A stretch of 64,000 nt of DNA, from the NCBI RefSeq assembly GCF_037126465.1, contig NC_088201.1, positions 66,176,879 to 66,240,878 of the forward strand, in the 5' to 3' direction. Source of the stretch: Ornithodoros turicata. Lineage: Eukaryota > Arthropoda > Arachnida > Ixodida > Argasidae. Of this stretch, positions 9,578 to 20,951 are shown piece by piece. The notes below the pieces were generated by a model. The model was not told where the DNA came from. It worked only from the letters and a program-made list of their open reading frames with translations, and did no database searches. How positions within the stretch are numbered: the stretch's first letter is position 1; the number at the start of each line of letters is the position of its first letter. The position numbers and the translations under genes are program-made.

Positions 9578-10361
9578 ACCGGGTGTTTATTTTTATTCGT
9601 TACATAATTTTTATTTAAAAACTAGCAGAGCAAAATAGATGCCGTTTTTGCAGTTGAGTTCTACGTCCAGTCTGACATCTCATCGAAGAAAGTATACAAC
9701 TACAAGATGACTAAGTACCTGAAATTCATTAATTAACTCTTTAATTATGGGATTTCGGGCAAAAGCGGGAGATCAGAATGAGAGATCATCCGAGTTGACA
9801 GCCATTCCACGTTTAAAACATCCCGAAACGCGCACGTGCGTGAAGATATCCAGTCCCGAATTTTGATATGCAAATGAACCGAAACCCCGGCAACCGGGAA
9901 CGCGGGGAGTACAGCACTCATTCCACTTCAGAGGGCCACGTGATTTGGAGCGGTGGAAATAATTGGAGTAGGCGCCGCTCAGCAGGCCAGATAAACCGCT
10001 TTCCGGCCTTGATAAGCCTCCGTCGGTGTGGGTGATGCGATCCTCAGGAGCGCTTTTTCGATTTCGGCTCATTTGCATACCAAAATTCGGGGTGAGTATT
10101 TTAACGCACGTGCGTGCTTTAGAATTTTTTAAACGTGGAATGGTGTTAAACGAAGATATTCTCTCAAACTGCTATATCGCTTATGCCTGAAATTCTCCAA
10201 TTAAAATTTAATGAATGAATTTCAGGTAATTAGTCACCTGGTAGTTACATACTCTCTTCCAGAGGGTGTCCGCCTGGCCGTAGAACTCATCTGCAAAGGC
10301 ATCTATGCTGTTCTCATAGCTTTTTTTAAAAAATTCTGGTCAGTCTTACGTGACGCACCAT
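9578..10361. mobile_element. Foldback family B, complete copy
   Basis: Imperfect inverted arms. On the left are ATAGATGCC.TTTTTGCAG, GAGTTCTACG and a TTCATTAATTAA block; on the right are CGTAGAACTCATCTGCAAAG, GGCATCTAT and TTAATGAATGAATTTCAGG. The middle holds GC-richer sequence with inverted CGCACGTGCG motifs. No protein recognised. Confidence 0.75.
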
Positions 10362-11125
10362 ATGTGTGTATATATACATAAAAAAGGAAAGTAGCCGAAG
10401 GTCTGTGGTATTTCTGTGTATTATTTCTGTGGACATTCCTGGAAACAATTTCTCTACCGATCTAGCAAATTTCTCAAAAGGGAATAGAAAGACCTGTGTA
10501 CACATTTTCTAATCACGGTTTATACAATATGTATCTAGATTTGTCTACCAGATTTCTATACATCCTGGTCGCCAAATACTCAAAGGAATTATGTTGAAAA
10601 CAGATAAGGGCTACATATAGAACCTATATAGAAATTCAGCCCACTCTAACCACATTGCTGTGTACTATATCGAATATATGCTTTTTTTTTTTTTTTTTGT
10701 AAGGGTTTTGCCCGTGACCCTACACCTGATTGGTGGAAATGAAACAAAATGAAATGAAATAGTCAACGTACGGGCTTCGACTACTCTCGACACTGATGGC
10801 GATGTACAGGTTAGTTTCTCCGCACTATTGGCGCGGTATCTTCGCCTCCGTGACGCGCGTTATACATAGAACGTTTTTCAAATTCCGCTAGCTTTCCGGG
10901 GAACTAATTATACATTACATATCGTCGCACGTCATACGCCAGAGGATACGGCGACTGAGGTATGGCAGCACGACAAAAGACCGAAGAAACGGCTTCAAGA
11001 TGCAGGGTTGACCTCTAGGTTCTCTAAACGAGATCTCCGCCTCTACAACAGCGACTGCAACGTGTTGAGTGTTTTCATGAGCAGCATGTGCACATGATGA
11101 GCTGGACTGAAACCTTGTTTTGTAG

Positions 11126-11380
11126 GGGACCTCGGCTACTACGACGAGCAAGGGAGTTTTTATATAGTGGATCGAATGAAAGCACTCATCAAATGCATGG
11201 ATCAGCAAGTGGCGCCGGCTGAACTGGAAGATCTGCTCCTTCAGCACTGGGCTGTCAAGGATGCAGCAGTTGCAGGAGTTCCACACAAAGAATATGGAGA
11301 AGCTCCGAGGGCGTTCCTTGTCTTGGACCCAGCTGCAGCAGGAAAAGTAACAGAGGGGGAACTATCACGAATTGTAGCAG
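11126..11380 (+). CDS. Acyl-CoA synthetase / luciferase-like, exon B
   Basis: Encodes the hinge and most of the C-terminal lid domain. With the last base of exon A it forms TGDLGYYDEQG (the A7 TGD motif), then FYIVDRMKALIK, which carries the A8 hinge DR and the basic residues that reposition the lid between adenylation and thioester formation. QQVAPAELEDLLLQH and GVPHKEYGEAPRAFLV follow, all typical of luciferase and 4-coumarate:CoA ligase relatives. The glycine normally found between IK and QV is Asp here (IKCMDQQV), a possible functional change. Acceptor TTTTGTAG, donor GTAAAA at 11381. Phases 1 and 1 fit both neighbours. No stop or frameshift, so the gene looks intact in this part. Confidence 0.95.
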
Positions 11381-11976
11381 GTAAAATGCGCGTAGGCAAA
11401 GCTAAGACATATCTGCACATTCTCTAGTGTCGCTTTATTAACGTCTATGATGCAACATATAAAGCATATATAAACATAAAGCACCAAGAGATAATTAGTA
11501 AAGTCGCGCGTATATTAAAATAAAGTAGTTGACGACTCTTTTATGAACATGTTACAGTAATCCCCAAAACCCATAGATGGCTCGGTTGCGAGCTTAGAGG
11601 TTAATTTAACTTAGAACCTTACTAACAACACAACCCCAATCCAGAATAAGATACGCCAAAGGGACCCATACTTTTCTTTTTTTAATCAAATCGGCACCTA
11701 ATAGACAAAGAAGCATGAAACACTTGAAAATTTTGTGAAGAGCTCCCCATTTGCACAGGTACGGGGTCTGTCTCCTGTCCGTCCGTGTCTACTTTGAGCG
11801 CTTCACTCTCTCCCCGCATCTTAGCATTTTTCACTTTTTGCGTATCATGCCCAATATTGGCGGACACGTCTCCCTAAAGTGCGCTTAGCCTAATAGCACG
11901 TGTTGTGTAAGTGAGACAACTTTACCTTTGTACACGTGTATAGGTGAGAGGAGGCATGAAACCCGAAAGGAAGGAT

Positions 11977-12808
11977 CCCAAGCAGCACAATGTACTGAAA
12001 GGCGAGTGCAACAGGGATGGACGGTATGTGTCTTATGCAGACTTGTGCGTAACGCGTTACTAGTAATTGCGTTTTTTGTAATCAATTACCTTTTTGAGTA
12101 ATTTTTCGAGTAATCAGTTACTTTACTGTCAAAGTAATTTTTCGAGTAATCAATTACTTTTCTGAGTAATCGATTACTCAGTAATTGATTACTTTTCCGG
12201 CAGAGATTAGCTTATCTTTCAGATGTTCTGCCCCAAGTCAAGCCCCTGGTGCCAGCAGCCTTTGTTGGGCTGTTCTACTATAGCAAGCGGAGGTCATTGT
12301 AATAACGCTCTGGAATTTCAGTGTCTCTCTCCCTAATCTCTTCTTATGCCAGTGTGATGGTACCTGAAGCTTTGAAGGTTTAGTGAGTCATGGGGAAGTT
12401 CCACGCAATGCTCTTCCACAATCGGGTCAACGTCTTCCCGGGCGTACAGATCTCCTTGCCCTACGTGTTTTTGTTTGGCTTGTTATTTCAGGTGTTCCGC
12501 TGTTGAACCTTTTTTTTTTTTTTTCTGAGGCACACAAAGACGGTTATAATTTGCGTGAATGCAGAGTAACGACCGAAGTAACGCGTTACTTTTCTATTCG
12601 TTAATCAATTACATTTGAAGTCGAGTAATTGGTAATGGTAATCAATTACTTTTTCCACAGAAGTAACGGTAACGGTAATCAATTACTTTTTTCGAGTAAC
12701 GGGCACAAGTCTGATGGATGTGTCTTAGTTTCACGAGTCTGTTCAAGGCCTTCCACCTACCCGTCCACCCCTATTGCACCCGACTTTCAGTACATTGTGC
12801 TGCTTGGG
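11977..12808. mobile_element. Hairpin MITE family C, copy 1 (interrupted)
   Basis: The left arm starts CCCAAGCAGCACAATGTAC at 11977; the right arm ends GTACATTGTGCTGCTTGGG at 12808. The loop is split by a 676-bp hAT-like element. Without the insert it matches the intact 153-bp copies at 12917-13069 and 58193-58345. Confidence 0.9.
12038..12713. mobile_element. hAT-like non-autonomous element with GTAAT-rich ends
   Basis: Terminal inverted repeats CAGACTTGTGC / GCACAAGTCTG lead into many repeats of GTAACG and GTAATCAATTAC. This CAGnnTTG plus GTAACG design is typical of certain hAT families. ATGTGTCTTA occurs on both sides, 2 and 4 bases from the ends, roughly marking the target duplication. 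No ORF resembles a transposase. Confidence 0.8.
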
Positions 12809-12916
12809 GAGGAGGACAGGAGAGAGCCAACACTTATCACGGGTCACTTCCTTTTGATTGGTGATAACGGGCACTGCGTGAAGAGCTTGATAAGGATTCT
12901 TCAAACTGTTTCATTG

Positions 12917-13069
12917 CCCAAGCATCACAATGTACCGAAAGTTGAGTGCAATAGGGGTGGCCGGGTAGGTGGAAGGCCTTGAAAAGACTCGTGAAACTAA
13001 AGAACATTGATAAGACACATATCGTCCACCCCTATTGCACTCGACTTCCAGTACATTGTGCTGCTTGGG
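12917..13069. mobile_element. Hairpin MITE family C, copy 2 (intact)
   Basis: 153 bp with arms of about 48 bp: CCCAAGCATCACAATGTAC..., GCAATAGGGGTGG, and their inverse. The loop contains GTGAAACTAAAGAACATTG. Confidence 0.92.
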
Positions 13070-14262
13070 TGCTTTCAAATGTAGCACAGTATAAGTGTTC
13101 CACCCCTTCCCCTGTTTCACCGAGATTCTGCTATCGCTTTCAAATGCCAGACTTCTTTTTAGACGAGTATCGGTGGTACAAATGGCATTCTCAATGCCAT
13201 CCTACCTCCGATGCTTTCTTTCGGTACTTTCGACACTTTCGGTATTTTTGCAGGGCGTTTCATTTAAAATGAGTCAAACATTTTTATAAACATGGTGCAT
13301 TACACTTGAACGAGACTTAGTGCGTAATGTTAGTAAGGGTCCAGAGATACACTCAGTCGATTTTTTGTTTCCTCGTTAATTGAAATAAAATTGGTGATCC
13401 TTTTAACTGCAGGGACTATAGCAAAACTGTCAATTGTCGGAGTTGTAGAGGGGGAAAGGGGTGTTCGATTCTCTTATCCGTCATTATGTACCTCCTCTGA
13501 GTTCCTTTTCATTTCTTCTTTTCCCCGGTTTCAAAAAAAGCGCGCCTGAAGTTTTGCAATACTGCCCGACAGCAGCACAAACGCGCACGGAAAGAAGTGA
13601 TCTCTTCGTTCGTTCAAAATGTATAGGCCACTTTACTGTTTACAAACAAGAGGCGCCATCTGCGCATGCGCGGAGTTGGTGTGGGCAAAACACACTGAAC
13701 GCTGCCGTGCGAATGCTTTCCGCAAGTGCGACATTGGCTGTGTTGCACTGCTACACCGCTCTCAACTGTCTCCTTCCACAATACCCGAATAATTTAAAGC
13801 TATGAAGGAATCAGACAGGTGTCGCTACAAGACCAAGTTGTTTATGAACGGTATACATCATGACGATCTCTTTGCGCTACACATCGACAACTGGACAGCT
13901 TGTTGCAAAACTCGCAGCCTCGTTAAATGTCGCGAAGCACAGAAGTAAGCAGCGTCTTCACCAGTTGGGGTCTGGGTTAGAACTGTCTTTATTTACAAAG
14001 CGAAAAGACTGTACAAAGAGGGAGAGAACTGAAACTTGATACACGTATGTACTACAATACACGGAGTTACAGTGAGGAGCGAGAGTGGGAAATCGTCCCG
14101 AAACGGTAGGCCATAAATTATCCACTGCTGTCAGTGTCCGCTCCTCCGTTCACATTCAGTCCGTTTTCTGTTACACAGCCCAGCCGCAAAACATGCCGCC
14201 GATCACAATCGCATTGTAGTTTATCTAATATTTTCGCCGAGCAAGTTCACTGCTGTATTGTG

Positions 14263-14330
14263 CAAACGTACAAGTCACTGGATTACTTATTTAAACCTAC
14301 AAGTCACTGGATTACAAGTCACGATTACTT
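14263..14330. repeat. Short tandem repeat ACAAGTCACTGGATTAC
   Basis: Two full copies and one partial copy of the 17-mer, separated by short spacers. Confidence 0.7.
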
Positions 14331-15958
14331 CACATTAGACAAGCCGTTTGATCGGGGCGTTTCTGAAAACAGCGCTGATTTGCTACGGTGCACCGGTTCA
14401 TGTTACCGTCGCTTATTTATACGCAGGTATCATGAGGGAATCTCACAAATGCGATATCAGGGAATCTTTCCGTTTGCCTGATCAAAACGATTCACAATCA
14501 AACGATTTCTTCGTTCTGTGTTGCGCAGAAACTTATGAAATGTGATTTTAACCTCTAATCATATGATAAAAAGTTGAAAGTTCGACATTTCGTGTTTGCC
14601 TCTGGTGTTGCTTTCGACATCTTGGCTTATGACTCTCTAATCCTGTCTCTGCATCCGATTTTTACTAGTACATTCCTACCAAATTTCTGAGCAAGCCCTA
14701 CATGGCCGATTTGTAATGTTAGTGCCTTCAAAGCTACCAGAAACGGACCGGTAGGCTTGGTGATGTCCCGAGTGATTTGATTTGACCTTACTGGCGCAAG
14801 GGATGTCCCGAGTGAATTCGAGCATCTATATCAGAAGCAGGCTAACCCAAAGCAGTCGTATGCGACCCGCGTAGTTCATCCATGGCTCAGTGCGGCCCGC
14901 GGACACGAATGAGTGCGACGCCCCTGGTGTACACTAAGAAAAGAAAAAAGGATGATCGGATATCGACAGGGTGCTGGGAATAATGGGGCAACGTTATCTT
15001 AGACTATTGACATCGCTTTGTCGAAGGCGAAGTACAACGTCACCTCGAGTGTTTGCAAAAATCGCCGAGGGTGCACTATTTCACGCGCAAAACATGCCGC
15101 TAAAATAAGCAGGCAGTTGCACAGAACGATGCATATCTGCGAGCACTTGCTTAAAGGAAGGATCAAAAGGCGCGCTTCTGGCAATGTATTGTCAAGTTTC
15201 TGCATAGGTACGACGCCATGATCGGCTTGACGTCAAGAAAACATTGACACAACACGATTATATGCGCCAGGTCCTAGTTGTATTCGATGTGCTTAAGTGA
15301 GTTGAACATTGAGGCCTATTGTCTCACTTAGATGACATTTACATTTTGTTCGTGAATGACGCTGACCGACAGCGCAGGCGCAACGGTCGGCCATGCACAG
15401 TTTAAGCACGCTGTCGCATGCTTAGTGCATGGATGCATGCTTATGTATCGCATGAGACAAGTGTACGCATGAAGAAAAGAAAAATTGCTTTCGCAGAAAA
15501 AATGTTCGCTTCTCCTAAATAGACGTATATAACGTCGTTAGACAAAATATACCAGCTCACAGCCATTAAGGTACACCTCAAATTTCATACTGATGGCAAC
15601 CAAGCTTCCCCGTGGTGCTACGAGGAAAAATTAAGAAAAATTGTGAAACATAAAAATAAGCATACATTATATACATGCAAAAAACACGACGGTCACAGAT
15701 AAGGTAGAGATTAGAAGGGAATCATCGGCGGACAGATCACATGGCAATAACGATACACTACAGCCATAAGAAATTTTGTACATCTTTTTACCCCCATAAG
15801 TACAGTGTCAGAAAGAGTTACGAAATTGATACTAAGAAGAAGAGAGTGTTCGATTTCTCAAAACGCGAACCTCAGGGGAACGCAGTATCTGCAGCGTTGT
15901 CTTTTCTGGTTTTAAAGAAGTCACCAGAAATGTTCTTCAGTCTCTTTGGCCGTGAAAA

Positions 15959-16695
15959 CCCAGGCAGCACAATATACTGAAAGTCGAGAGCAATATGGGT
16001 GGACGGGTAGGTGGAAGACCTTGAACCGACTCTTGAAACTAAGGGTACATTTATGCTGCAGCATCACTGCTGGCACATGGCACATCGCTGTTTGGCGATG
16101 ACGAAACAAACACATGTATCTCTGTGGGCGCGTTCATGCTGCAGCATCGCTGCTTGCCAAAGATGCACGCCATGATCATCGCCACAACAATGCTGCCAAA
16201 CATGTTTGAACATGCCCGGGGACTACCTGACTTCTCGCGATGACAGGTCAAACACAGAGCTCTCTGTTGGTGCATTTACCCTGCAGCCTGGCTGCTCGCT
16301 TATCCTCGCCGCTGCTTGCCGCTCTGCTTGCCGCTCTGCTCGCTGCACCTAGGAATGTAAACATGTTTGTCTTCCTGGTATCATTGATGACTGGCGTCTT
16401 GAAATCCGACCTGCGATTGGTTGTGATGAAGTCGGTTTCCTCCTTCCCACTTTTCCTCGTTTCCATCCTTCCACAGTGAACGCTGCTAGGCGACTGATAT
16501 AGCGAAAGCGAGCAGCATCTTGAGCAATCTGCAGGGTAAACGCACCCTAGCGGTTATGCGAGCAGCGATGTGCTTGAAGCTGCAGCGAGCAGCGAGCAGC
16601 GATGCTGCAGCATAAATGTACCCTTAGGAACATTGATAAGACACATACCGTCCACCCCAATTGCACTCGACTTTCAGTACATTGTGCTGCTTGGG
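15959..16695. mobile_element. Hairpin MITE family C, copy 3 (interrupted)
   Basis: The left arm CCCAGGCAGCACAATATAC starts at 15959 and the right arm ends TGCTGCTTGGG at 16695. The loop is split after GAAACTA by the 583-bp element described next; the loop resumes with GGAACATTGATAAGACACA. Confidence 0.9.
16042..16624. mobile_element. Element with AGGGTACATTTATGCTGCAG ends, TA target
   Basis: The inverted ends AGGGTACATTTATGCTGCAG / CTGCAGCATAAATGTACCCT are flanked by TA on each side. The inside repeats GCTGCAGCATCGCTGCT and CTCGCTGC motifs near both ends. No transposase. The TA target suggests, but does not prove, Tc1/mariner-type mobilisation. Confidence 0.85.
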
Positions 16696-17470
16696 AGTAC
16701 ACCTTTATTTTGTAGATGTTATCAAATCCGTCTTGCGGTGCTGGTTATCAGAGGAGAATACGCGCTGAACTCTGATAATTCCCCTCCCTTTCGAGTTTCA
16801 TTCCTCCTCCCATTTACACATGCTCAAACGCACAGTCGGCTTTCCTACATGCCGAAGTGTCGTTAAGCTAAGCCCTCTTTAAGTGTAATGTCTCACAGTT
16901 TAGTCGCACTTTCGTGCCCTCGGGAACAATATTGGCTCGCTAGATAACCAAGACATTCATTTTAGGTTTCAAACATGGTCCCTCTAATTGTGAAACTGCA
17001 GTGGAAAATTACCTAAAGCGGATAGCTTTTGATTTATAAGACTGTGAAATCACGATGGAGCGCGAATTCTGCTTCTGTCCCATTGAGTACAATGTGTAAG
17101 ATTTCAAACGCCGGGGGAACAAAAGCCTTTATAGATATATGGATAATTCTCTTTCGGAATAATTTCTTGTATATAGATCTAACAGGATCCGGTGTGGAAC
17201 CAGTGAAAAGAGTCCACGTTTTCCGCCAAAATGAAATTATACGTTTCTTATGCATTGCTTCTATGGGTGTAATGCAAGCGAAGCACGCTTTAAGTTTTTG
17301 TCGGCGAATCTTTTGCATGTTGTACTTTCCGCCAAAGGATTAGTCACACAATATACTTGGATTGATTTTATGGCGACAGGTTTATTGTCTACTGTTGGCC
17401 ACGGAGGTCTTGTCAGTGCTTCCTAGTTGCACGCATGAAACAGTGTAAGCTATTCTCTTTCTTTTCACAG

Positions 17471-17595
17471 AGAACCTTGCACCGCATAAACACTTGTACG
17501 GAGGAGTGGAATTCGTGGAAAGCATTCCGAAGTTGGACACTGGCAAGAACCTGAGGCGAGCTCTGCGAGATGCCTACATTCGAGCGAACTGTTAA
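17471..17595 (+). CDS. Acyl-CoA synthetase / luciferase-like, last exon
   Basis: The final exon completes the lid domain: ENLAPHKHLYGGVEFVESIP then KLDTGKNLRRALRDAYIRA and the stop TAA at 17593-17595. The P-K-x-x-TGK-x-x-R motif (A10) carries the conserved lysine that ANL enzymes need for adenylate formation. Acceptor CTTTTCACAG; phase 1 fits exon B. The three visible exons give 174 C-terminal residues in one frame. The protein ends in ANC rather than an SKL-like peroxisomal signal, so peroxisomal import through PTS1 is not supported. An AATAAA lies at 17596-17601, immediately after the stop, and may be the polyadenylation signal. Confidence 0.95.
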
Positions 17596-17601
17596 AATAA
17601 A
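17596..17601 (+). terminator. Candidate polyadenylation signal AATAAA
   Basis: Exact AATAAA directly after the synthetase stop codon. If used, the 3' UTR would be very short. Other signals downstream were not ruled out. Confidence 0.5.
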
Positions 17602-17811
17602 TAGTTACGTCATGCAACATATGATTATCATGTCTGCAGAGTAAAGTACCAGTAAGGCGTGTGGATTGTGAAAGAAGTCCGCTCGCACATCAGTGGCGTA
17701 CAAATTCACTTTGTGTACAGATAGATGGACTGGAAGCGACGATTTACCTCGCGAATTCACACCTGTTTCTTTTCATACCACGCGTCCATGTGAACTGTGT
17801 CGAGGGCAGCA

Positions 17812-18207
17812 CATTAATGGCGAATTCGTGTGGTCGTTTCGTGGCAACTTTTTTTGCCAGATCCCCAGCAATCATGTTCGCGTGGTTAAAGCGAAGCAAT
17901 CTCGGATGTTCGCGTGGCGCTTTCCGAGCGCCAGGAATTTGCCAGCTAGCACTTTTTCGCCTGGCCTCGATTGGACCGGGCAGCGGGTTGCCCAACTATA
18001 TCCGGTGTCGTCACATCCGCACTGCAAGGGTAGCGAGGGAGCAAAGATGACGAGCGCGATGCCCCTAGCGTGATCCAAGCGGCTAAAACCGCTAGATTCC
18101 TGGCACTCATGTTCGGGTGGCAACGGGCACGTGATCCAGCGCGTGCAATTTCCGAGCGCTAGGCCGTATTGCCATGAAATGACCGCCGGAATTCGCCACA
18201 AGATGTG
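17812..18207. repeat. Imperfect inverted repeat
   Basis: AATGGCGAATTCGTGTGGTCG at the left is echoed inversely by GACCGCCGGAATTCGCCACA at the right, with TTTCCGAGCGC present in both halves. Long overlapping ORFs here (up to 129 residues) resemble nothing known. Confidence 0.45.
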
Positions 18208-19130
18208 TTTTCTGCTTCGACGCATGGATGACACTTGACATTCCAAAGTCGCGTCGTCGTCGTCCGCAGGCCACGCGCCACTCCAATCTTGTAGAGAAAG
18301 TTGCGACGGATAGGTATACGTTCAGTCGTAGGCAATGTATTAAAGATTCAGTTCCACGCAACATACGAGTTGAGATGCGGAAAGATAAGATCGGGTCTAC
18401 CCCATCTATAGGAGATTAATTCCACGTCAGCCAACCACACCGAGTTTGCATACATCGTCACACACTTTGCCGATCATTTTTTGCGTGCCACTGTGAAATA
18501 CACATGGCGCACACTAGCTAGCAGGTAGACTCTGAGCACCGCTACAGCTGTTGCTTCGTTTTCATAAATACCAACATGAGCTATCCACAGCAGGACGATG
18601 TCACGTCCTGTTGAACCAGAGGAGTTATGCTCCGTAGTTATGTAAGGCAGAACGCAGTTCGAGAAGACATGCCTCTGGGTCTGTAAAGATTACCCATGAG
18701 GAGATAGCGGTCATGAATCCGATGTGCTGTAGCGCAAGAAAAAAACAAAACAGAACACAGAAGTTCCGCTGCCCACGAAGACGTCAGGTATGAAAGACGA
18801 GCAGTTAGTTGGAGATGCTCTTTGGGCATTACAGCAGAACAAAGAGATCCTGTGCCAGAATGTACATAGTGTCCCGAGGAAGCATTTATTGCGAGAGAGA
18901 CAAAAACGCGCGATAGTGCAGGACAAGTTTGATTTTGGGGACCGACTGAATGCCTCAAACCAAAATCAGTAGAAACACAGATGTTATCCTGATGGTGAGT
19001 TAATACTACAAGGAACCGGTCCGCACTTCAGTGTTGTTTGTGTACGTAACTGCAATGAAAATTAAACACCTCACCCTTTATTTTCACTGGCAGGCGAGAA
19101 GGACTCTCGAATTTGCGGAAGCTAGCAAGT
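18208..19130. other. Intergenic, unrecognised
   Basis: No exon, terminal repeat or retroelement protein recognised between the synthetase 3' end and the SINE at 19139. Confidence 0.4.
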
Positions 19131-19138
19131 GATATAAT

Positions 19139-19384
19139 GTAGATGGTGGTGATGAAATGGATCACCATTGTCGGCAACGCCACGGCACGACTGACGCCCT
19201 GGGGGACAGTGCGTCCTGTGCCGACTTCTAAGGGAACTGTGCCGACATATGTCTGAAAGCGTCTGAGGTAAACCCAGGAAGAACCTCAGACAGCACAGCC
19301 GACACCGGGATTTGAACCCGGGTACCTCCCAGTCTCGACGTGACATGGCCAGCACGCTAACCACTGAGCCACGGAAGCTGGTGC
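19139..19384 (-). mobile_element. Full-length tRNA-derived SINE
   Basis: Read on the minus strand, it begins with a tRNA-like head holding a pol III A box (TGGCTCAGTGGTTAGCG) and B box (GGGTTCAAATCCC). The body follows (CTCAGACGCTTTCAGAC, CCCTTAGAAGTCGGCACAGG) and then a tail ending in CATCACCACCATC. GATATAAT flanks it on both sides (19131-19138 and 19385-19392), a likely target duplication. The design recalls tRNA-derived SINEs known from ixodid ticks (such as Ruka), but the family name was not checked. Confidence 0.88.
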
Positions 19385-19392
19385 GATATAAT

Positions 19393-20156
19393 TAACTGCG
19401 GGCTCTTGATATACTTTTTGTTTTATTCTGGTTTACAGTATGAGGGAACTTTTTCTCAAGGACGGCGTGGTTCCTGACGTCTTATTCGGCGTGCCATTGG
19501 TTGGCACAGCAGCAAATCGGAAAGCACATAAAAGCGCGCACACACACAAGCGGCAACCGTGCTGCACGCAACATGCAAGCGTCGTCAGTTCATCGCACGC
19601 TATGGGGCGGCCACGAAGGGTGCTCGGCGCGCCGCTGCAGAACGCGAATGGTGTAGCACATCGAGCAGACAAGAAGTCAGACGCCCATTGGCTGTATGAC
19701 GACAACATGACTCAACAGCGAGGGAACGCAAAGCGGCTGCGATGAGACGAAACCGAGAGAGACCCGAAAGTTGTCCGTGTGAAAGTTGTCCGAAAGTTGT
19801 GCGTGCCTACAGAACCGTGAGCCACATCTAGCCCTTAAAGCGACAGTCCGGACCTCCGGAGTGTATTCGGATTGCGACTCCATTCAATTGTGCTCCACAC
19901 GTATATCATCCACGTAAAATAGAAAGGGTGAAAGCTTCCCCGTTTTAGAGAACATGAATTAAATCCTACGGTTAACCCACATCCGGTTTCGGCTTCTCCG
20001 TGACGTCACTGTTGTTCTCGACGTCATAACTGTGCAAGACGCCACAACAACACTCGGCGCTTGTTTGAGGTGCAAAGTGAGATTTTCAGGTGAGACTTGA
20101 CCCAGCTGGGATTGGCGATTTGTTTAATAACTTATGTTATTCCTAACTATGTAGCT
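19393..20156. other. Intergenic, unrecognised
   Basis: Contains short ORFs on both strands only. No recognisable element. Confidence 0.4.
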
Positions 20157-20329
20157 TGTAACATTTTCTATGCAGGTGTTAGTGCTGTAACTCAGGGAGA
20201 CGCGCCTGACAAATGTTTATGCTGTGTAAGCCCAATCTGTGACGAGAACGAGGTCGAAACTAAACAACACTTACTTGTCTTTTCAAAAGGCATTGGTACT
20301 GCACCGAGCTAGGATTACGTAGTCGATGT

Positions 20330-20822
20330 GCCACTGTCTGTTCCTGATATTGTTGTTTCCCGTACGGGAATATTGAATTGTCTGGTCCAAGTGAATGGCA
20401 AAAAGGCGATCGGCCTAGATAATATTCCCAACTCATTTCTTCAACGATACGCGGAATGGTGCAGCGTTTATCTTGAATAAATCTTTGAGAAATCTCTGGA
20501 GTCCGGTCACGTTCCACGACAGTGGAAACAAGCTAAAGTAGTGCCTGCTTTCAAGACAGGTGATAGGCTAGATGTGTCTAATTAACGACCGGTTTCCCTG
20601 CTATCGACCTGTAGTAAGATCCTTGAACATAGTTTATACAAGCACCTAATAGATGTTTATGAACAACATTTTTTTTTTTTTTTTGCACCATCGCAGCACG
20701 GGTTTCGTAAAGGTGTGTCTACAACCATGCAGCTCGTTGAAACGGTACACTGTCTTGCGTCATCTATTAACCTTTGGGGACAATTGGAGATCATATTTCT
20801 TGACCTTTCTAAGGCATTCGAT
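20330..20822 (+). pseudogene. CR1/Jockey-like reverse transcriptase, N-terminal fragment
   Basis: In the + strand reading, GKKAIGLDNIPNSFLQRYAE, then KAKVVPAFKTGDRLDVSN, a TAA stop, RPVSLLSTCSKILEH, QHGFRKGVSTTMQLVE and IIFLDLSKAFDN follow in the order of RT motifs 0-3. At least two in-frame stops and a T-run insertion (about 20670) disable it. The reading stops abruptly inside LSKAFD, where the 3' tail of a minus-strand LINE begins, so that LINE inserted here. The YxDD catalytic part is not present downstream. Confidence 0.85.
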
Positions 20823-20951
20823 AACATAACATAACATAACATATTCAGGAAGAGGAACGTAACAGGAAGGTATTCACACTGATACATACAGTACAGACTT
20901 GGAGATATACAGTACATAGCACTAAAAGGGAAGGGAAAAAACTGTACAACT

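Larger units (their letters stand above)
5690..11125 (+). other. Synthetase intron (exons A-B), 5.4 kb
   Basis: Bounded by GTGAGT at 5690 and TTTTGTAG at 11118-11125. It is filled with the hairpin, foldback, tandem and MITE elements listed separately. I see no gene between about 10362 and 11125. Confidence 0.85.
11381..17470 (+). other. Synthetase intron (exons B-C), 6.1 kb
   Basis: From GTAAAA to CTTTTCACAG. It holds three copies of the 153-bp hairpin family C, two of them interrupted. The stretches 11381-11976, 13070-14260, 14330-15958 and 16696-17470 show nothing I can identify. Confidence 0.8.
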
